Assembly: GCA_016199675.1 (NCBI GenBank)
Contig: JACQGE010000103.1
Location: 1 to 32,205 of the forward strand
Length of the DNA stretch: 32,205 bases
Direction: 5' to 3'
Origin: Acidobacteriota bacterium
GTDB lineage: Bacteria; Acidobacteriota; Terriglobia; 2-12-FULL-54-10
Shown here: piece after piece, positions 1 to 8,036 of the stretch
Layout of the letters: each line of letters starts with the position of its first letter
Position numbering within the stretch: the stretch's first letter is position 1
Notes under the pieces: model-generated
Database searches by the model: none
What the model saw: only the letters and a program-made list of their open reading frames with translations
What the model was told of the DNA's origin: nothing
Translations under genes and position numbers: made by a program

Positions 1-839
1 ACGCTCACCCGGAGATCGAGCTGTTTCTTCTTGCCGTTCTGGTGCATCCGGAGCATGATGCGGCCGTCCTGGGGGAGCCTTTTTTCAGCAATGTCCAGTT
101 TTGACATAATTTTGAGGCGGGAAATAATGGCGTCCCGCATCTTTAATGGCGGGCTCATCACCGCCTGGAGCGCACCGTCAATTCGGAAGCGAATCCGGTA
201 CTCCTTTTCGTACGGCTCCATGTGAATATCGCTGGCGCCGCGGGTGAGTGCTTCCCGCAAGATGATATTGACCAGTTTCACCACGGGGGCTTCCGTAGCG
301 GCTTTTTCCAATTCCCCCGCCGCCAGTTCCGTTTCCTCCGCCTCCAGCTCCAGGACTTCATCGCCTTCCCCGCCTAACTCCTCCATCGCTTTGGACAGCG
401 CATCCCCTTGGACTTGGGCGTAAAACTTGTCGAGCGCTTCTCGGATGGAGCTTTCCGAGGCCACTACCGGCTCCACATTAAAGCCGGTCATGAACTTGAT
501 GTCATCCATGGCGAAGACGTTCGTCGGGTCCACCATGGCGATCGTCAGTGAGGAACCCACCCGGCTGAGGGGCACGATCTCGTATCGCCGCGCCGTTTCC
601 TCCGGCACTAATTTGACGACTTCGGGATCCACTTCAAAATAGGAAAGATTAATGGAAGGAACACCATACTGGCGAGAGAGGAAAGTGGTGACATCCTCGT
701 CGTTTACAAATCCCAATTTGACAAGAGAACTCCCCAGCCGCCCCCCGTTCTTCTTCTGCTGCTCCAGTGCCTGCGTAAGTTGGGTGGGGCTAATCAGGTT
801 CTCTTTAACCATCAATTCGCCGAGTCGAGTTCCCGACAT
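1..839 (-). CDS. pilB: Type IV pilus assembly / type II secretion ATPase PilB (GspE family), N-terminal part
   Basis: The 5' 279 codons of a PilB/GspE-type ATPase are present; the gene runs off the left edge, so the Walker A and B region is not visible. The protein starts MSGTRLGELMVKENLIS and has an MshEN/GSPII_E N-terminal domain (about residues 5-140, with the patterns LGSSLVKLGFV and AMVDPTNVFAMDDI). The arm and start of the ATPase fold follow, with ILREALTRGASDIHMEPYE and ending in KKQLDLRVS, which sits just before the Walker A in this family. PilB powers pilin polymerisation at the inner membrane. The ATG at 839 is preceded by GAGGAA (848-853 on the complementary strand). Family identity is clear; pilus versus type II secretion cannot be decided from this fragment, though the long MshEN domain favours PilB. 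Confidence 0.9.
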   Translation of the reverse strand, partial: MSGTRLGELMVKENLISPTQLTQALEQQKKNGGRLGSSLVKLGFVNDEDVTTFLSRQYGVPSINLSYFEVDPEVVKLVPEETARRYEIVPLSRVGSSLTIAMVDPTNVFAMDDIKFMTGFNVEPVVASESSIREALDKFYAQVQGDALSKAMEELGGEGDEVLELEAEETELAAGELEKAATEAPVVKLVNIILREALTRGASDIHMEPYEKEYRIRFRIDGALQAVMSPPLKMRDAIISRLKIMSKLDIAEKRLPQDGRIMLRMHQNGKKKQLDLRVS

Positions 840-1028
840 CCGTTATTCCTCGCAATGCATTCCCTGCATCTGCCTTTGAAAAAATTGGAGGGATAAGTCC
901 TTCTGCATCCTAATCAAAAGTGACACCTGAGTCAAGCGCCTCTCCGGCAGTGTCGGTGTCTTCTCTACCTGTATATATGGCAAATGATACGTTGCGATTT
1001 CAGCGGCAATGCTGTGCGGGCAACAGAG

Positions 1029-1034
1029 TATAAT
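1029..1034 (+). promoter_or_regulatory. Candidate -10 box for the acyl-CoA dehydrogenase gene
   Basis: A perfect TATAAT lies 32 bases upstream of the ATG at 1067, in the divergent gap between pilB and the dehydrogenase gene. No convincing -35 box was found at 16-18 bp, so this is only a candidate. Confidence 0.35.
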
Positions 1035-1066
1035 CACCCAAAGGAAAATAAGGAAATCTTAGGGAT

Positions 1067-2209
1067 ATGTCGCTCAAATCTCTTCTGGCTACCAGCGATG
1101 ACCAGGACGTGCTCGTTTCGGCGGTTGAAAGCCTGATGCGAGAGCAGGTTGGCTCTTTGCTAGCGATGAATGCCGACGAGTGGGGCTTCCCATGGGCTGT
1201 TTGGCAAATCCTGCGGGAAAACGGCGTTGTCTGTTTTCCATTTCCCTTGGAACACGGCGGCCTGAGTGGAAGCATGGTTGCCAATTGCCTGATCGTCAGC
1301 GAAGTAGCCCGCTACTCGGCGAATGTGGCGATGATTCTGGTTAGTAATCATTTGGCTGCCGTGCCGCTTCTTTCCGAGGGATCTCCGGAACAGAAAGAGA
1401 AACTTTTGCCCGACATCATCGCTGGCCGTTCTTTGGCCACCTTTGCCATTATGGAATTAGAACCGGAACCGGGGGGACTTCGAACCAGCGCCCGGAAAGA
1501 CGAGGGGGAATATATCCTCAACGGGGCAAAACAATTGGTGACCAACGCCGAGGGGGCCCGCTGGCTGGTCATTTTCGCCAAAGAGCTGCCGACTTCCGTT
1601 CCCGGCAGCAGCAGTGTTTTCCTGGTCGAGCAGGGGACGCCCGGCCTTTCCATTCTCAAGAGGGAAGGAGAGATTGGCTACCATGGCTTCTCGACCAGCG
1701 GGTTGATTCTGGAGGAATGCCGCATCCCGGAGTCAAACCGCATTGGTCAGGCTGGTGAAGGAGTCAGTCTGCATACCCAAATCACGAATTGTAGCCGTCC
1801 CTTGTTGGCTGCCCTAGCTGTTGGCTTATGCCAGGGCGCTTTGGATACTGCCGTTTTATATGCCCGCGAGCACAAACAATTCGGGAAGCGAGTGGCTGAA
1901 TCGGAGAGCGCGCGTCTGAAACTGGCGGATATGGCGATTGCCGTCGAAGCCGCTCGCGGGCTGATGGTGCGCGCAGCGGCCGCCTTTGACCAGCGCAGTA
2001 ATGAGTTGACCAAGCTCGGAGCCGCAGCCAAATGCTTCGCCACCGATACGGCCATGCGTCTGACGATTGATTGCGCTCAGATGCTGGGCGAAGCGGGCTA
2101 CCTGCACCGCTTTCCCCTGGAGCGACGAATCCGCCAGGCAAAGTTGATGCAGATTTTCGAAGGGGGGAATGAGTCCCAGCGCCTCACGGTCTCTCGCGCA
2201 CTCCTATAA
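1067..2209 (+). CDS. Acyl-CoA dehydrogenase
   Basis: This 380-aa FAD-dependent acyl-CoA dehydrogenase would oxidise an acyl-CoA to the trans-2-enoyl-CoA and pass electrons to ETF. The length matches the family. The N-terminal helical domain is followed by the FAD-contact stretch LATFAIMELEPEPGG (a divergent form of the usual AxTEPxAGSD motif), then LVTNAEGARWLVIFAK and a C-terminal helical domain. The final motif MQIFEGGNESQRL carries Glu365 where short- and medium-chain enzymes have their catalytic base. Substrate chain length cannot be inferred. The start ATG follows AAGGAAAATAAGGAAA. It is transcribed divergently from pilB and is followed after 151 bp by panB. The thiolase and mutase subunit on the other strand are plausible pathway partners. 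Confidence 0.9.
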   Translation: MSLKSLLATSDDQDVLVSAVESLMREQVGSLLAMNADEWGFPWAVWQILRENGVVCFPFPLEHGGLSGSMVANCLIVSEVARYSANVAMILVSNHLAAVPLLSEGSPEQKEKLLPDIIAGRSLATFAIMELEPEPGGLRTSARKDEGEYILNGAKQLVTNAEGARWLVIFAKELPTSVPGSSSVFLVEQGTPGLSILKREGEIGYHGFSTSGLILEECRIPESNRIGQAGEGVSLHTQITNCSRPLLAALAVGLCQGALDTAVLYAREHKQFGKRVAESESARLKLADMAIAVEAARGLMVRAAAAFDQRSNELTKLGAAAKCFATDTAMRLTIDCAQMLGEAGYLHRFPLERRIRQAKLMQIFEGGNESQRLTVSRALL

Positions 2210-2360
2210 ACGGCACTTCCCCCGGCTAGCCCCCTTCGCTGCTATAATAAAAAGGGCGGAGTCGGGAAAATGCCCTGGCAGAGATTCTGATCAATGCTTC
2301 TCTTCCGAAAAAGCACAAACGTCGTAGGGGTTCGGGGCTTCTGGAATTGGTGAGGCAGAC

Positions 2361-3203
2361 GTGCAGCAAATCACAACCTCCCATCTGATGAAGATGAAAC
2401 AGAAGGCAGAGAAGATCGTGATGATCACTGCCTACGATTATCCCACCGCCTGCCTGGTGGATGAGGCTGGAGTGGATGTGGTGTTGGTGGGAGACTCCCT
2501 GGGCATGGTCGTCTTGGGCTATGACACGACCTTGCCCGTGACGCTCGCGGAGATGATCTATCACACCAAGGCGGTGGCTCGCGGAGTCAAGCGGGCTCTG
2601 CTGGCGGTGGATATGCCTTTTATGACTTATCAGACTGGCCCTACGGACGCTCTGCATAATGCGGGGCGGCTGATGCAGGCGGGAGCTATGTCCGTAAAGC
2701 TGGAAGGGGGAATCGAAATCTGCCCGCAAGTGCAGGCCCTGGTGACGGCAGGGATTCCCGTGATCGGCCATCTCGGGTTGACTCCCCAGTCTATCCATGT
2801 GTTTGGGGGATACAAATTGCAAGGCCGCGACGAGGTTGCGGCTCGCAAAATGCTGGCCGACGCCAAGGCCCTGGAGGCCGCTGGAGCTTTCGCGGTGGTG
2901 CTGGAATGCGTCCCGGAAGACTTGGCCGCGAAAATTACCGCCAGCCTCGCGATTCCTACAATCGGAATCGGCGCGGGCTCTCATTGCGACGGCCAGGTGC
3001 TGGTCCTGCATGATTTGTTGGGCATCGCCGGAAAGGTAAAGCCGCGTTTTGTCAAACAGTATGCGCGACTGGGACCAGCGATCCGGGATGCCGTCGAGGA
3101 CTACGCCCGCGAAGTCCGCGATGGCAAATTCCCTGCCCCAGAACATTCTTTCCTTTCCGAAGATACCGTGGCTCACTCTTACCCGATCCCCGAAAAAACA
3201 TGA
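2361..3203 (+). CDS. panB: 3-methyl-2-oxobutanoate hydroxymethyltransferase (ketopantoate hydroxymethyltransferase)
   Basis: PanB transfers a hydroxymethyl group from methylene-tetrahydrofolate to 2-oxoisovalerate, giving ketopantoate, the first committed step of pantothenate synthesis. The 280-aa TIM-barrel length is normal. Metal-binding residues fall at the expected positions: Asp45 in VLVGDSLGMV, Asp84 in AVDMPF and Glu115 in SVKLEGG. The start is GTG at 2361, preceded by GGTGAGG at 2349-2355. That start gives the usual N-terminus with ITTSHLMKMK just before MITAYDYPTA. The stop overlaps the panC start by 4 bp (ATGA), so translation is probably coupled. First gene of panBCD. A TATAAT at 2243-2248 is a possible -10 box but lacks a clear -35. 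Confidence 0.97.
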   Translation: MQQITTSHLMKMKQKAEKIVMITAYDYPTACLVDEAGVDVVLVGDSLGMVVLGYDTTLPVTLAEMIYHTKAVARGVKRALLAVDMPFMTYQTGPTDALHNAGRLMQAGAMSVKLEGGIEICPQVQALVTAGIPVIGHLGLTPQSIHVFGGYKLQGRDEVAARKMLADAKALEAAGAFAVVLECVPEDLAAKITASLAIPTIGIGAGSHCDGQVLVLHDLLGIAGKVKPRFVKQYARLGPAIRDAVEDYAREVRDGKFPAPEHSFLSEDTVAHSYPIPEKT

Positions 3204-4054
3204 CGGTTGTGCTTTCGACGATTTCGGCGGCCCGCCAGTGGATGCGCACCGAGCGCTCCGCAGGCAAAACCATCGGCCTGGTTCCCACGATGGGCGCGTT
3301 GCATGAAGGCCACCTGAGCCTCTTTCGCCAGGCGCGGCAGCGGTGTGATTGCGTGATCGCCTCCATTTTCGTCAATCCATTGCAATTTGGGCCTACGGAA
3401 GATTATGACCATTATCCACGAAACCTGGATCACGATATGACCCTGGCGGAACAGGAAAAGCTGAATGCGATTTTCCATCCTGAAGCGCGCGAAATGTATC
3501 CCCAGCCCCCGCAAATCACAGTTTCTCCGGGAAGATTCGGCGAACTCCTTTGCGGAGTTTCGCGACCCGGCCATTTCCAGGGTGTCGCAACTGTGGTGGC
3601 GAAACTCTTTAACATCCTTCAGCCGAATGTGGCTTTCTTTGGGCAGAAAGACGCTCAACAGGCTATCATCGTACAGAGAATGGCTCAAGATTTGAATTTC
3701 CCGGTGGCAATTGAAATTTGCCCGATTGTGCGCGAGCCAGATGGCTTGGCGATGAGTTCACGGAACCAGTACTTGAACGCAGCAGACCGTGTGCGAGCGA
3801 CCGTGCTTTATCAGGCGTTACGGCGCGCGGAGAGGCTGATCCGTTCCGGGGTGCGCGATGCTATCCAGGTGGAGCGGGAAATGCAAGAAGTCATCGCCAC
3901 CACGCCGGGCGTAGAGTTAGATTATGCCCGCGTAGTCGATCGCCAAAGTCTGCAAGATGTGTCGGAAGTGACGGGTGAAGTGCTGCTCGCAGTGGCTGCG
4001 CGTTTCGGCAGGACCCGTCTGATTGATAATATGATCGTGGTGCCAGAAGGATAG
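3200..4054 (+). CDS. panC: Pantoate--beta-alanine ligase (pantothenate synthetase)
   Basis: PanC joins D-pantoate and beta-alanine with ATP to form pantothenate through a pantoyl-adenylate. The 284-aa length is typical. The nucleotidyltransferase HIGH-type motif is HEGH at residues 35-38 within [13 protein letters not shown], and the KMSKS-equivalent is LAMSSRN at 183-189. [19 protein letters not shown] and the FFGQKDAQQ stretch are also family hallmarks. The ATG overlaps the panB stop by 4 bp and panD begins 10 bp after the panC stop, so the three genes form one operon. Confidence 0.97.
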   Translation: MTVVLSTISAARQWMRTERSAGKTIGLVPTMGALHEGHLSLFRQARQRCDCVIASIFVNPLQFGPTEDYDHYPRNLDHDMTLAEQEKLNAIFHPEAREMYPQPPQITVSPGRFGELLCGVSRPGHFQGVATVVAKLFNILQPNVAFFGQKDAQQAIIVQRMAQDLNFPVAIEICPIVREPDGLAMSSRNQYLNAADRVRATVLYQALRRAERLIRSGVRDAIQVEREMQEVIATTPGVELDYARVVDRQSLQDVSEVTGEVLLAVAARFGRTRLIDNMIVVPEG

Positions 4055-4064
4055 GGAGGAGACC

Positions 4065-4454
4065 ATGTTGCGGACGATGATGCGAGCCAAACTTCACGGA
4101 GCCACTGTAACCCAAGTGGACTTACATTACGTGGGGAGCATCACGCTGGACGCAGAGCTAATGGAAAAGCTCGACATCTTGCCGAATGAACGGGTCCAGG
4201 TTCTGAACGTGAACAACGGGGCGCGCCTGGAAACCTATGTAATTCCCGGGGAGAGGGGTAGTGGCGTGGTAGGGCTGAACGGGGCAGCGGCACGACTGGC
4301 TCAGTTAGGCGACAAAATCTTGGTCGTAACTTATGCCCTGATGAGTGACGAGGAAGCCCGCAGCCACAGGTCAAAAGTAGCCGTGTTGGATGATCACAAC
4401 CGCATCGCGGAAATCCGTCAGGATGTGGAAATAGTAGTTCCTAGGATGCCATGA
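4065..4454 (+). CDS. panD: Aspartate 1-decarboxylase proenzyme
   Basis: PanD decarboxylates L-aspartate to beta-alanine, the second substrate of PanC. It is made as a proenzyme that self-cleaves between Gly24 and Ser25 to create a pyruvoyl cofactor. Here Gly24-Ser25 is present at exactly that position in HYVGSITLD. Lys9 and the [11 protein letters not shown] and [12 protein letters not shown] stretches also fit. The protein is 129 aa, the usual size. The start ATG follows a strong GGGAGGAG. Last gene of panBCD; with ilvD at 11733-13412 the window encodes four steps of the valine/pantothenate branch. Confidence 0.97.
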   Translation: MLRTMMRAKLHGATVTQVDLHYVGSITLDAELMEKLDILPNERVQVLNVNNGARLETYVIPGERGSGVVGLNGAAARLAQLGDKILVVTYALMSDEEARSHRSKVAVLDDHNRIAEIRQDVEIVVPRMP

Positions 4455-4533
4455 AAGTAAAGCGGCTCCCGCAGAACGTCATTCTATCTACACAGCCATT
4501 TTGCGGCGGTCGTTTTTCGGAAGAGAGGCAGTC

Positions 4534-5100
4534 GTGCGGATTACGAACGTCACTACCCGCAGCGGGGATGAAGGGAACACAAGCCTAGCCAGCGGCGACC
4601 GTGTCAGCAAGGCTTCTCAACGAGTCTGCGCTTATGGAGATGTGGATGAGCTGAACTCTTTTCTGGGTCTAACTCGCTCGCGGATTGTGGACGGAGAGCT
4701 TCAGCAATTGCTGGAACGGATTCAGAATGATCTTTTCGTCCTGGGAGCCGATCTGGCCACTCCTGTTCCCGAATCGGGAAGCAACAAGCCTGATCCAGTT
4801 CGTCGGACTTCCTCCGCCGAGATCGAAAACCTGGAAAAAGCGATCGACCAATATAACAAAACCTTACCTCCCTTGGAGGAGTTCATTCTCCCAGCAGGCA
4901 GCGAAGCAGCCGCGCTACTACACGTGGCCCGCGCCGTAACGCGCCGGGCCGAACGACAAGCGGTTCATCTGGCCCAGGCGGAACATATTAACCCCCACGT
5001 GGTCATTTATCTGAACCGTCTTTCCGATCTTCTGTTTGTCTTGGCCCGCGTGGTCAACCGCCAGAGCGGTTCTAAGGAAGTCTTCGCAAAATTCACCTAA
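4534..5100 (+). CDS. pduO: Cob(I)yrinic acid a,c-diamide / cob(I)alamin adenosyltransferase, PduO type
   Basis: This 188-aa enzyme transfers the 5'-deoxyadenosyl group of ATP to cob(I)alamin, making coenzyme B12. PduO-family motifs are clear: the ATP-binding TRSGDEGNTSL near residues 8-18, VCAYGDVDELNSFLG, the TRRAERQAV motif and YLNRLSDLLFVLAR near the C-terminus. I chose GTG at 4534, which has AGAGAGG 5 bp upstream and gives the standard VRITNVTTRSGD N-terminus. A TTG at 4501 would add 11 residues without a ribosome site. It lies 79 bp after panD. The cobalamin-binding mutase subunit at 10993-11406 is a likely user of its product. Confidence 0.93.
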   Translation: MRITNVTTRSGDEGNTSLASGDRVSKASQRVCAYGDVDELNSFLGLTRSRIVDGELQQLLERIQNDLFVLGADLATPVPESGSNKPDPVRRTSSAEIENLEKAIDQYNKTLPPLEEFILPAGSEAAALLHVARAVTRRAERQAVHLAQAEHINPHVVIYLNRLSDLLFVLARVVNRQSGSKEVFAKFT

Positions 5101-5127
5101 CTGATTGTCTTCCTTTCCAAAAAGTCG

Positions 5128-5156
5128 TTGCAAAAATATTGCTTAAACGAGATACT
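5128..5156 (+). promoter_or_regulatory. Candidate sigma-70-like promoter of the msrP-like gene
   Basis: TTGCAA (5128-5133) and GATACT (5151-5156) are separated by 17 bp, each matching the consensus at 4 of 6 positions, about 30 bp before the start at 5186. It suggests the msrP-like gene and its overlapping partner start a new transcript. Confidence 0.35.
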
Positions 5157-5185
5157 GTTAGCCAAATAAATCAGGCGGGAAATGC

Positions 5186-6124
5186 ATGGCGCACATCAGA
5201 ATCCCTAAAGCCTGGGATATTCCTGAGCAAGAGGCCACTTCAGAACATGTTTATCTGAACCGGAGAAAGTTTTTGGCTGCGATGGGCATTACAGCAGCGG
5301 TCCAGATTCTTCCTCGCCGCCTCCAGGCAGCCGAGAATAGTCTTTATCCAGCCAAACGGAACCCCCGCTTTCTTCTCGACCGAACGATTACGGACGAGAA
5401 AGCAGTTACTCACTATAACAACTTCATAGAATTTAGCGATGAAAAGGATCAAGTGTCGGTGTTGGCTAGCGGCCTCCAAACCGACCCCTGGACGGTCCTG
5501 GTGAGTGGCTTGATTGACAGGGCGCAAACGTTCGATATTCCGAAGTTGACTCGCCTCATCCCGCTGGAAGAGCGTCTCTACCGCCACCGCTGCGTAGAGG
5601 GTTGGTCAATGGCGGTACCGTGGATTGGGTTTCCGCTGAAAGCGCTGATTGATCTGGTACGCCCGAAACCAGAAGCGAAATATGTGCGCTTTCTCAGCTT
5701 CTACCGTCCGGATGAGGCGCCGGGGCAAAAAAGAATGACCTCTTATCCCTGGCCCTATTCCGATGCCCTGACAATGGCCGAGGCGATGAACGAATTGACA
5801 TTTCTGGCGACTGGACTCTACGGCCACGAACTCCCAAAGCAGAACGGCGCGCCCATCCGCCTGGTTGTGCCCTGGAAATTTGGCTTCAAGAGCGTTAAAT
5901 CAATTGTGGCAATAGAATTCCTGGATTTTCTGCCGAAGAAGCCCCTGACTTACTGGCACGACTCATCGTATGGAAGCGATTTCTTCGCCAATGTAGACCC
6001 ACAGGTTATGCATCCCCGCTGGTCTCAAGCAACAGAACGATTGATAGGAACAGGCGAGGTGCGGCCTACGCTCCCTTATAATGGCTATGGAGCGTTTGTT
6101 GCGCATCTTTACGCCAAGCCGTAA
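5186..6124 (+). CDS. msrP: MsrP/YedY-like molybdopterin-dependent protein-methionine-sulfoxide reductase catalytic subunit
   Basis: This 312-aa protein belongs to the sulfite-oxidase-fold family of YedY/MsrP, periplasmic enzymes that repair oxidised methionines in exported proteins. A Tat signal is visible: NRRKFLAAMG at residues 25-34 followed by a hydrophobic stretch, with probable cleavage near LQAAEN. HYNNFIEFSDEKD is the typical early motif. Cys136 in YRHRCVEGWSM is the expected molybdenum ligand. MSYPWPYSDAL-like and PIRLVVPWKFGFKSVKSI segments complete the fold. The ATG at 5186 follows AGGCGGGA. Normally msrP sits beside msrQ, which encodes the membrane haem subunit; no msrQ is seen here, so the electron donor is unknown. 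Its 3' end overlaps the next gene by 44 bp. Confidence 0.9.
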   Translation: MAHIRIPKAWDIPEQEATSEHVYLNRRKFLAAMGITAAVQILPRRLQAAENSLYPAKRNPRFLLDRTITDEKAVTHYNNFIEFSDEKDQVSVLASGLQTDPWTVLVSGLIDRAQTFDIPKLTRLIPLEERLYRHRCVEGWSMAVPWIGFPLKALIDLVRPKPEAKYVRFLSFYRPDEAPGQKRMTSYPWPYSDALTMAEAMNELTFLATGLYGHELPKQNGAPIRLVVPWKFGFKSVKSIVAIEFLDFLPKKPLTYWHDSSYGSDFFANVDPQVMHPRWSQATERLIGTGEVRPTLPYNGYGAFVAHLYAKP

Positions 6125-6866
6125 CACCCTGTTGGCGCTTGTGTTCCTCTCCAGTCTACCGTGGATGGTTGGGTGTGTTTTCTTCCGAGGCCAGCAGTAT
6201 CACCATTTCACCACTCCCACACCATTGCCGGAAGGACACACGCTGATCCTTGGTTTCTTGGGAGGGCGGGACTCCTGGAACGACTCCAAGCGCAGTGTAC
6301 GAAAGCTCGCTCTGAAACTCCGCTCGATGAACCTGCCGAATGTGCAAATTGAGACAGTAGAAAACAAGGAACGCGAATTGGCGATCCGCCTCATCCGCAA
6401 TGCCCTGGATCGCAATCAGAATGGAGCTCTCGAAGAACATGAAAAAACTTCAGCGAGGTTGATTCTGTACGGGCAAAGTTTTGGCGGGGCGGCGGTCGTG
6501 AAAGCGGCTCGCGAGCTAAGCCAGATGGATGTTCCTGTCTTACTAACCATGCAGGTGGACAGCGTCGGTCGCAATGACGCCCAGATTCCCTCCAATGTCG
6601 GCTGTGCAGCCAATCTTTTCCAGAAAGACGGCATCCTGATTCATGGAGAGCCGGAAATCGAGGCTGAAAATCCTGCCCGAACCTACATTATCGGGAATTT
6701 CCGATACGACTATAAAAACAAGCAATTTGATTTATCCCAGTTTTCGTGGTGGAAGAAAGTGTTCCGCGTCGCTCATCTGAAGATGGAGGTTGATCCTGCG
6801 GTTTGGGCTAAAGTGGAAGAGATGGTCGTGGGAGCAGTTCGCGGCGGGAGTTGCGAAAATCTCTGA
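6081..6866 (+). CDS. Putative lipoprotein alpha/beta hydrolase with an embedded EF-hand-like loop
   Basis: A 261-aa protein of no family I can name. The N-terminus has a hydrophobic segment ending in WMVGC, a plausible though imperfect lipobox with Cys32. The sequence LYGQSFGG has the nucleophile-elbow pattern GxSxG of alpha/beta hydrolases with Ser133. His232 in VAHLKMEV could complete a triad. Residues 110-121, DRNQNGALEEHE, match the 12-residue EF-hand loop pattern (D-x-N-x-N-G-x-L-E-x-x-E), placed just before the elbow strand. The start overlaps the msrP-like gene by 44 bp; ATG at 6087 is an alternative start. No good ribosome site is visible, which suggests translational coupling. Substrate unknown. 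Hydrolase assignment is moderate; calcium binding is inference. Confidence 0.7.
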   Translation: MAMERLLRIFTPSRNTLLALVFLSSLPWMVGCVFFRGQQYHHFTTPTPLPEGHTLILGFLGGRDSWNDSKRSVRKLALKLRSMNLPNVQIETVENKERELAIRLIRNALDRNQNGALEEHEKTSARLILYGQSFGGAAVVKAARELSQMDVPVLLTMQVDSVGRNDAQIPSNVGCAANLFQKDGILIHGEPEIEAENPARTYIIGNFRYDYKNKQFDLSQFSWWKKVFRVAHLKMEVDPAVWAKVEEMVVGAVRGGSCENL

Positions 6867-6869
6867 ACA

Positions 6870-6890
6870 ACAGGGGTAAGTTTACCCTGT
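6870..6890. terminator. Candidate bidirectional terminator hairpin
   Basis: ACAGGGGTAA and TTTACCCTGT form a short, near-perfect inverted repeat between two convergent genes (ends at 6866 and 6906). No strong T-run follows, so termination is only plausible. Confidence 0.35.
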
Positions 6891-6905
6891 GTGGGACAGC
6901 CTTTC

Positions 6906-7466
6906 TTATGCCGGGACGAAGTAAACGTCGGTCGCCTTGAATTTGGAGTTGCGCAGGAATTGCGCGCAGACTTTCATCCCAATCTGGATTCCATCCTGGG
7001 ACAGGCCAACCAGCCGCGCTAGCAGCAAGGTATCCACATCCTGAAACTCAATCAAAGCCAAGCTGAACGGAGTCTCTTTCAGAAAGGCTTGGCTGCCGTA
7101 GTAGCAAGTAGTCCAGGTGTGGATGCGCCCTTCCAGCGGCAAATCAATCCATTTGGTCGGTGATCCGCATTCCAGGCAGTAGGCGCGCGGCGTGGCAAAG
7201 CAATGCTTGCACTTTAGGCACTCGCTCCCCAGGAGCTTGCCTTGCGAGAGGCCAATGAAAAACGGCGAGTCCTCGGCGTAGCTGTGGATGTAGTCAATCT
7301 CGTAGTGGTCTTTGACAATCAGCGGGTCGGTGTTGAAGACGACCGTGCCTTCTTCGGTCTCGGGCAGGCGAATCTTCTTGGCATTGACCGCCGCCGCTTT
7401 ATCCGGCTTCGCGCCGCCCTTTTTCTGATTCTTATCGGCTTTGGTCTTCGCTCGGCGTACCGGCAT
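6906..7466 (-). CDS. DUF35 zinc-ribbon / OB-fold acyl-CoA-associated protein
   Basis: A 186-aa protein of the DUF35 family: a rubredoxin-like zinc ribbon followed by an OB fold. The ribbon cysteines are Cys83, Cys86, Cys97 and Cys100 (ECLKCKHCF and AYCLECGSP). The OB part includes GRIHTWTTCYYG and LLARLVGL. DUF35 proteins bind SCP2-type thiolases and related condensing enzymes and help position CoA; this is known for the archaeal thiolase/HMG-CoA synthase complex. The thiolase at 9659-10930 is the obvious partner but is separated from it by toxin-antitoxin-like genes. I chose ATG at 7466, which has GGAAGGAGG upstream; an ATG at 7502 would add 12 residues. A Lys/Ala-rich N-terminal extension of about 30 residues precedes the fold. 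Confidence 0.88.
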   Translation of the reverse strand: MPVRRAKTKADKNQKKGGAKPDKAAAVNAKKIRLPETEEGTVVFNTDPLIVKDHYEIDYIHSYAEDSPFFIGLSQGKLLGSECLKCKHCFATPRAYCLECGSPTKWIDLPLEGRIHTWTTCYYGSQAFLKETPFSLALIEFQDVDTLLLARLVGLSQDGIQIGMKVCAQFLRNSKFKATDVYFVPA

Positions 7467-7520
7467 ACTTCGCAGCCTCCTTCCGCTTATCGTAAAATTC
7501 ATAGTACGACAAAGAAAAGT

Positions 7521-7727
7521 TTAGCCATCACATACGCGATTTCCAGCCCGCCTGGTATTTCGATGAATCACGGGATACCGAGTCGGATGCGTAACGATGT
7601 TGTCAAGCGCTGATTGAACGGCTGCAAAGAAGTCATCCCCCAGGCCAGTACGCTGGCGCTCGTACCACAGAAACGCTTCCTCAATATCCGCGGCGGCGGC
7701 GGCAGCCGGGCGGAGGATGGGCCTCAT
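7521..7727 (-). CDS. RelE/ParE-family toxin, C-terminally truncated
   Basis: A 68-aa ORF matching the N-terminal two-thirds of ParE-like toxins: helices with IEEAFLWYERQRTGLGDDFF and AVQSALDNIVTHPTRYPVIH, then HRNTRRA. At that point intact relatives continue with a strand such as RRFPYAVFY and end near 90-100 aa. Here the frame ends in GNRVCDG and a stop, so the last beta strands are missing. The ATG overlaps the antitoxin stop by one base (TGATG), the usual coupling. It is probably inactive as a toxin; the other frames of the next 50 bases do not clearly restore the missing part. Confidence 0.65.
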   Translation of the reverse strand: MRPILRPAAAAAADIEEAFLWYERQRTGLGDDFFAAVQSALDNIVTHPTRYPVIHRNTRRAGNRVCDG

Positions 7728-7924
7728 CACCGGGCGCGCTCGCGAATCCGGCGGAGCACTTCATCCCAGGGGATGCCGGTGGGTCCCTCTCGATCCAACT
7801 CATCGAGCCGCCGGTCCAGCTCTTCCCGTTGCGCGTTGGTCAGGGAGATTGCCTCGGGCGTCGCTGAGAGACTCTCCCAAAGCGCATCCAAGAGTTGGAG
7901 CCGTTCTTCGAGACAGACTGGCAA
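7727..7924 (-). CDS. Addiction-module antitoxin (TIGR02574-like), frameshifted near its N-terminus
   Basis: The 65-aa frame reads LEERLQLLDALWESL, LTNAQREELDRRLDELD and GIPWDEVLRRIRERAR, which fit the short antitoxins paired with ParE/RelE toxins. In this frame the only start is TTG at 7924. The expected N-terminus, MAAIDIASLS, is present from an ATG at 7940 but in another frame. Restoring two bases in the short CT-repeat at about 7908-7918 would join them into the normal MAAIDIASLS-LEERLQ sequence. So a 2-bp slippage deletion probably broke the gene, or a weak TTG start is used. A TATAAT on this strand (7953-7948) sits 7 bp before the ATG. Confidence 0.65.
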   Translation of the reverse strand: MPVCLEERLQLLDALWESLSATPEAISLTNAQREELDRRLDELDREGPTGIPWDEVLRRIRERAR

Positions 7925-8036
7925 TGTCTATGGCTGCCATGTCATTTATTATACCGCTGTTTTGTTCCGCCTCTTATGCCGACGCAATTCGGTAGCCACG
8001 GCCTTCTTTCGCCTCTTCGGGGTCCTTCGAGGGCAT

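Noticed and set aside
2243-2248. TATAAT upstream of panB as a firm promoter
   Set aside because: No -35 at an acceptable spacing; kept only as a remark under panB.
2226-3176. Long minus-strand frame opposite panB
   Set aside because: It is a codon-bias shadow of panB, rich in His/Arg/Gln with no domain.
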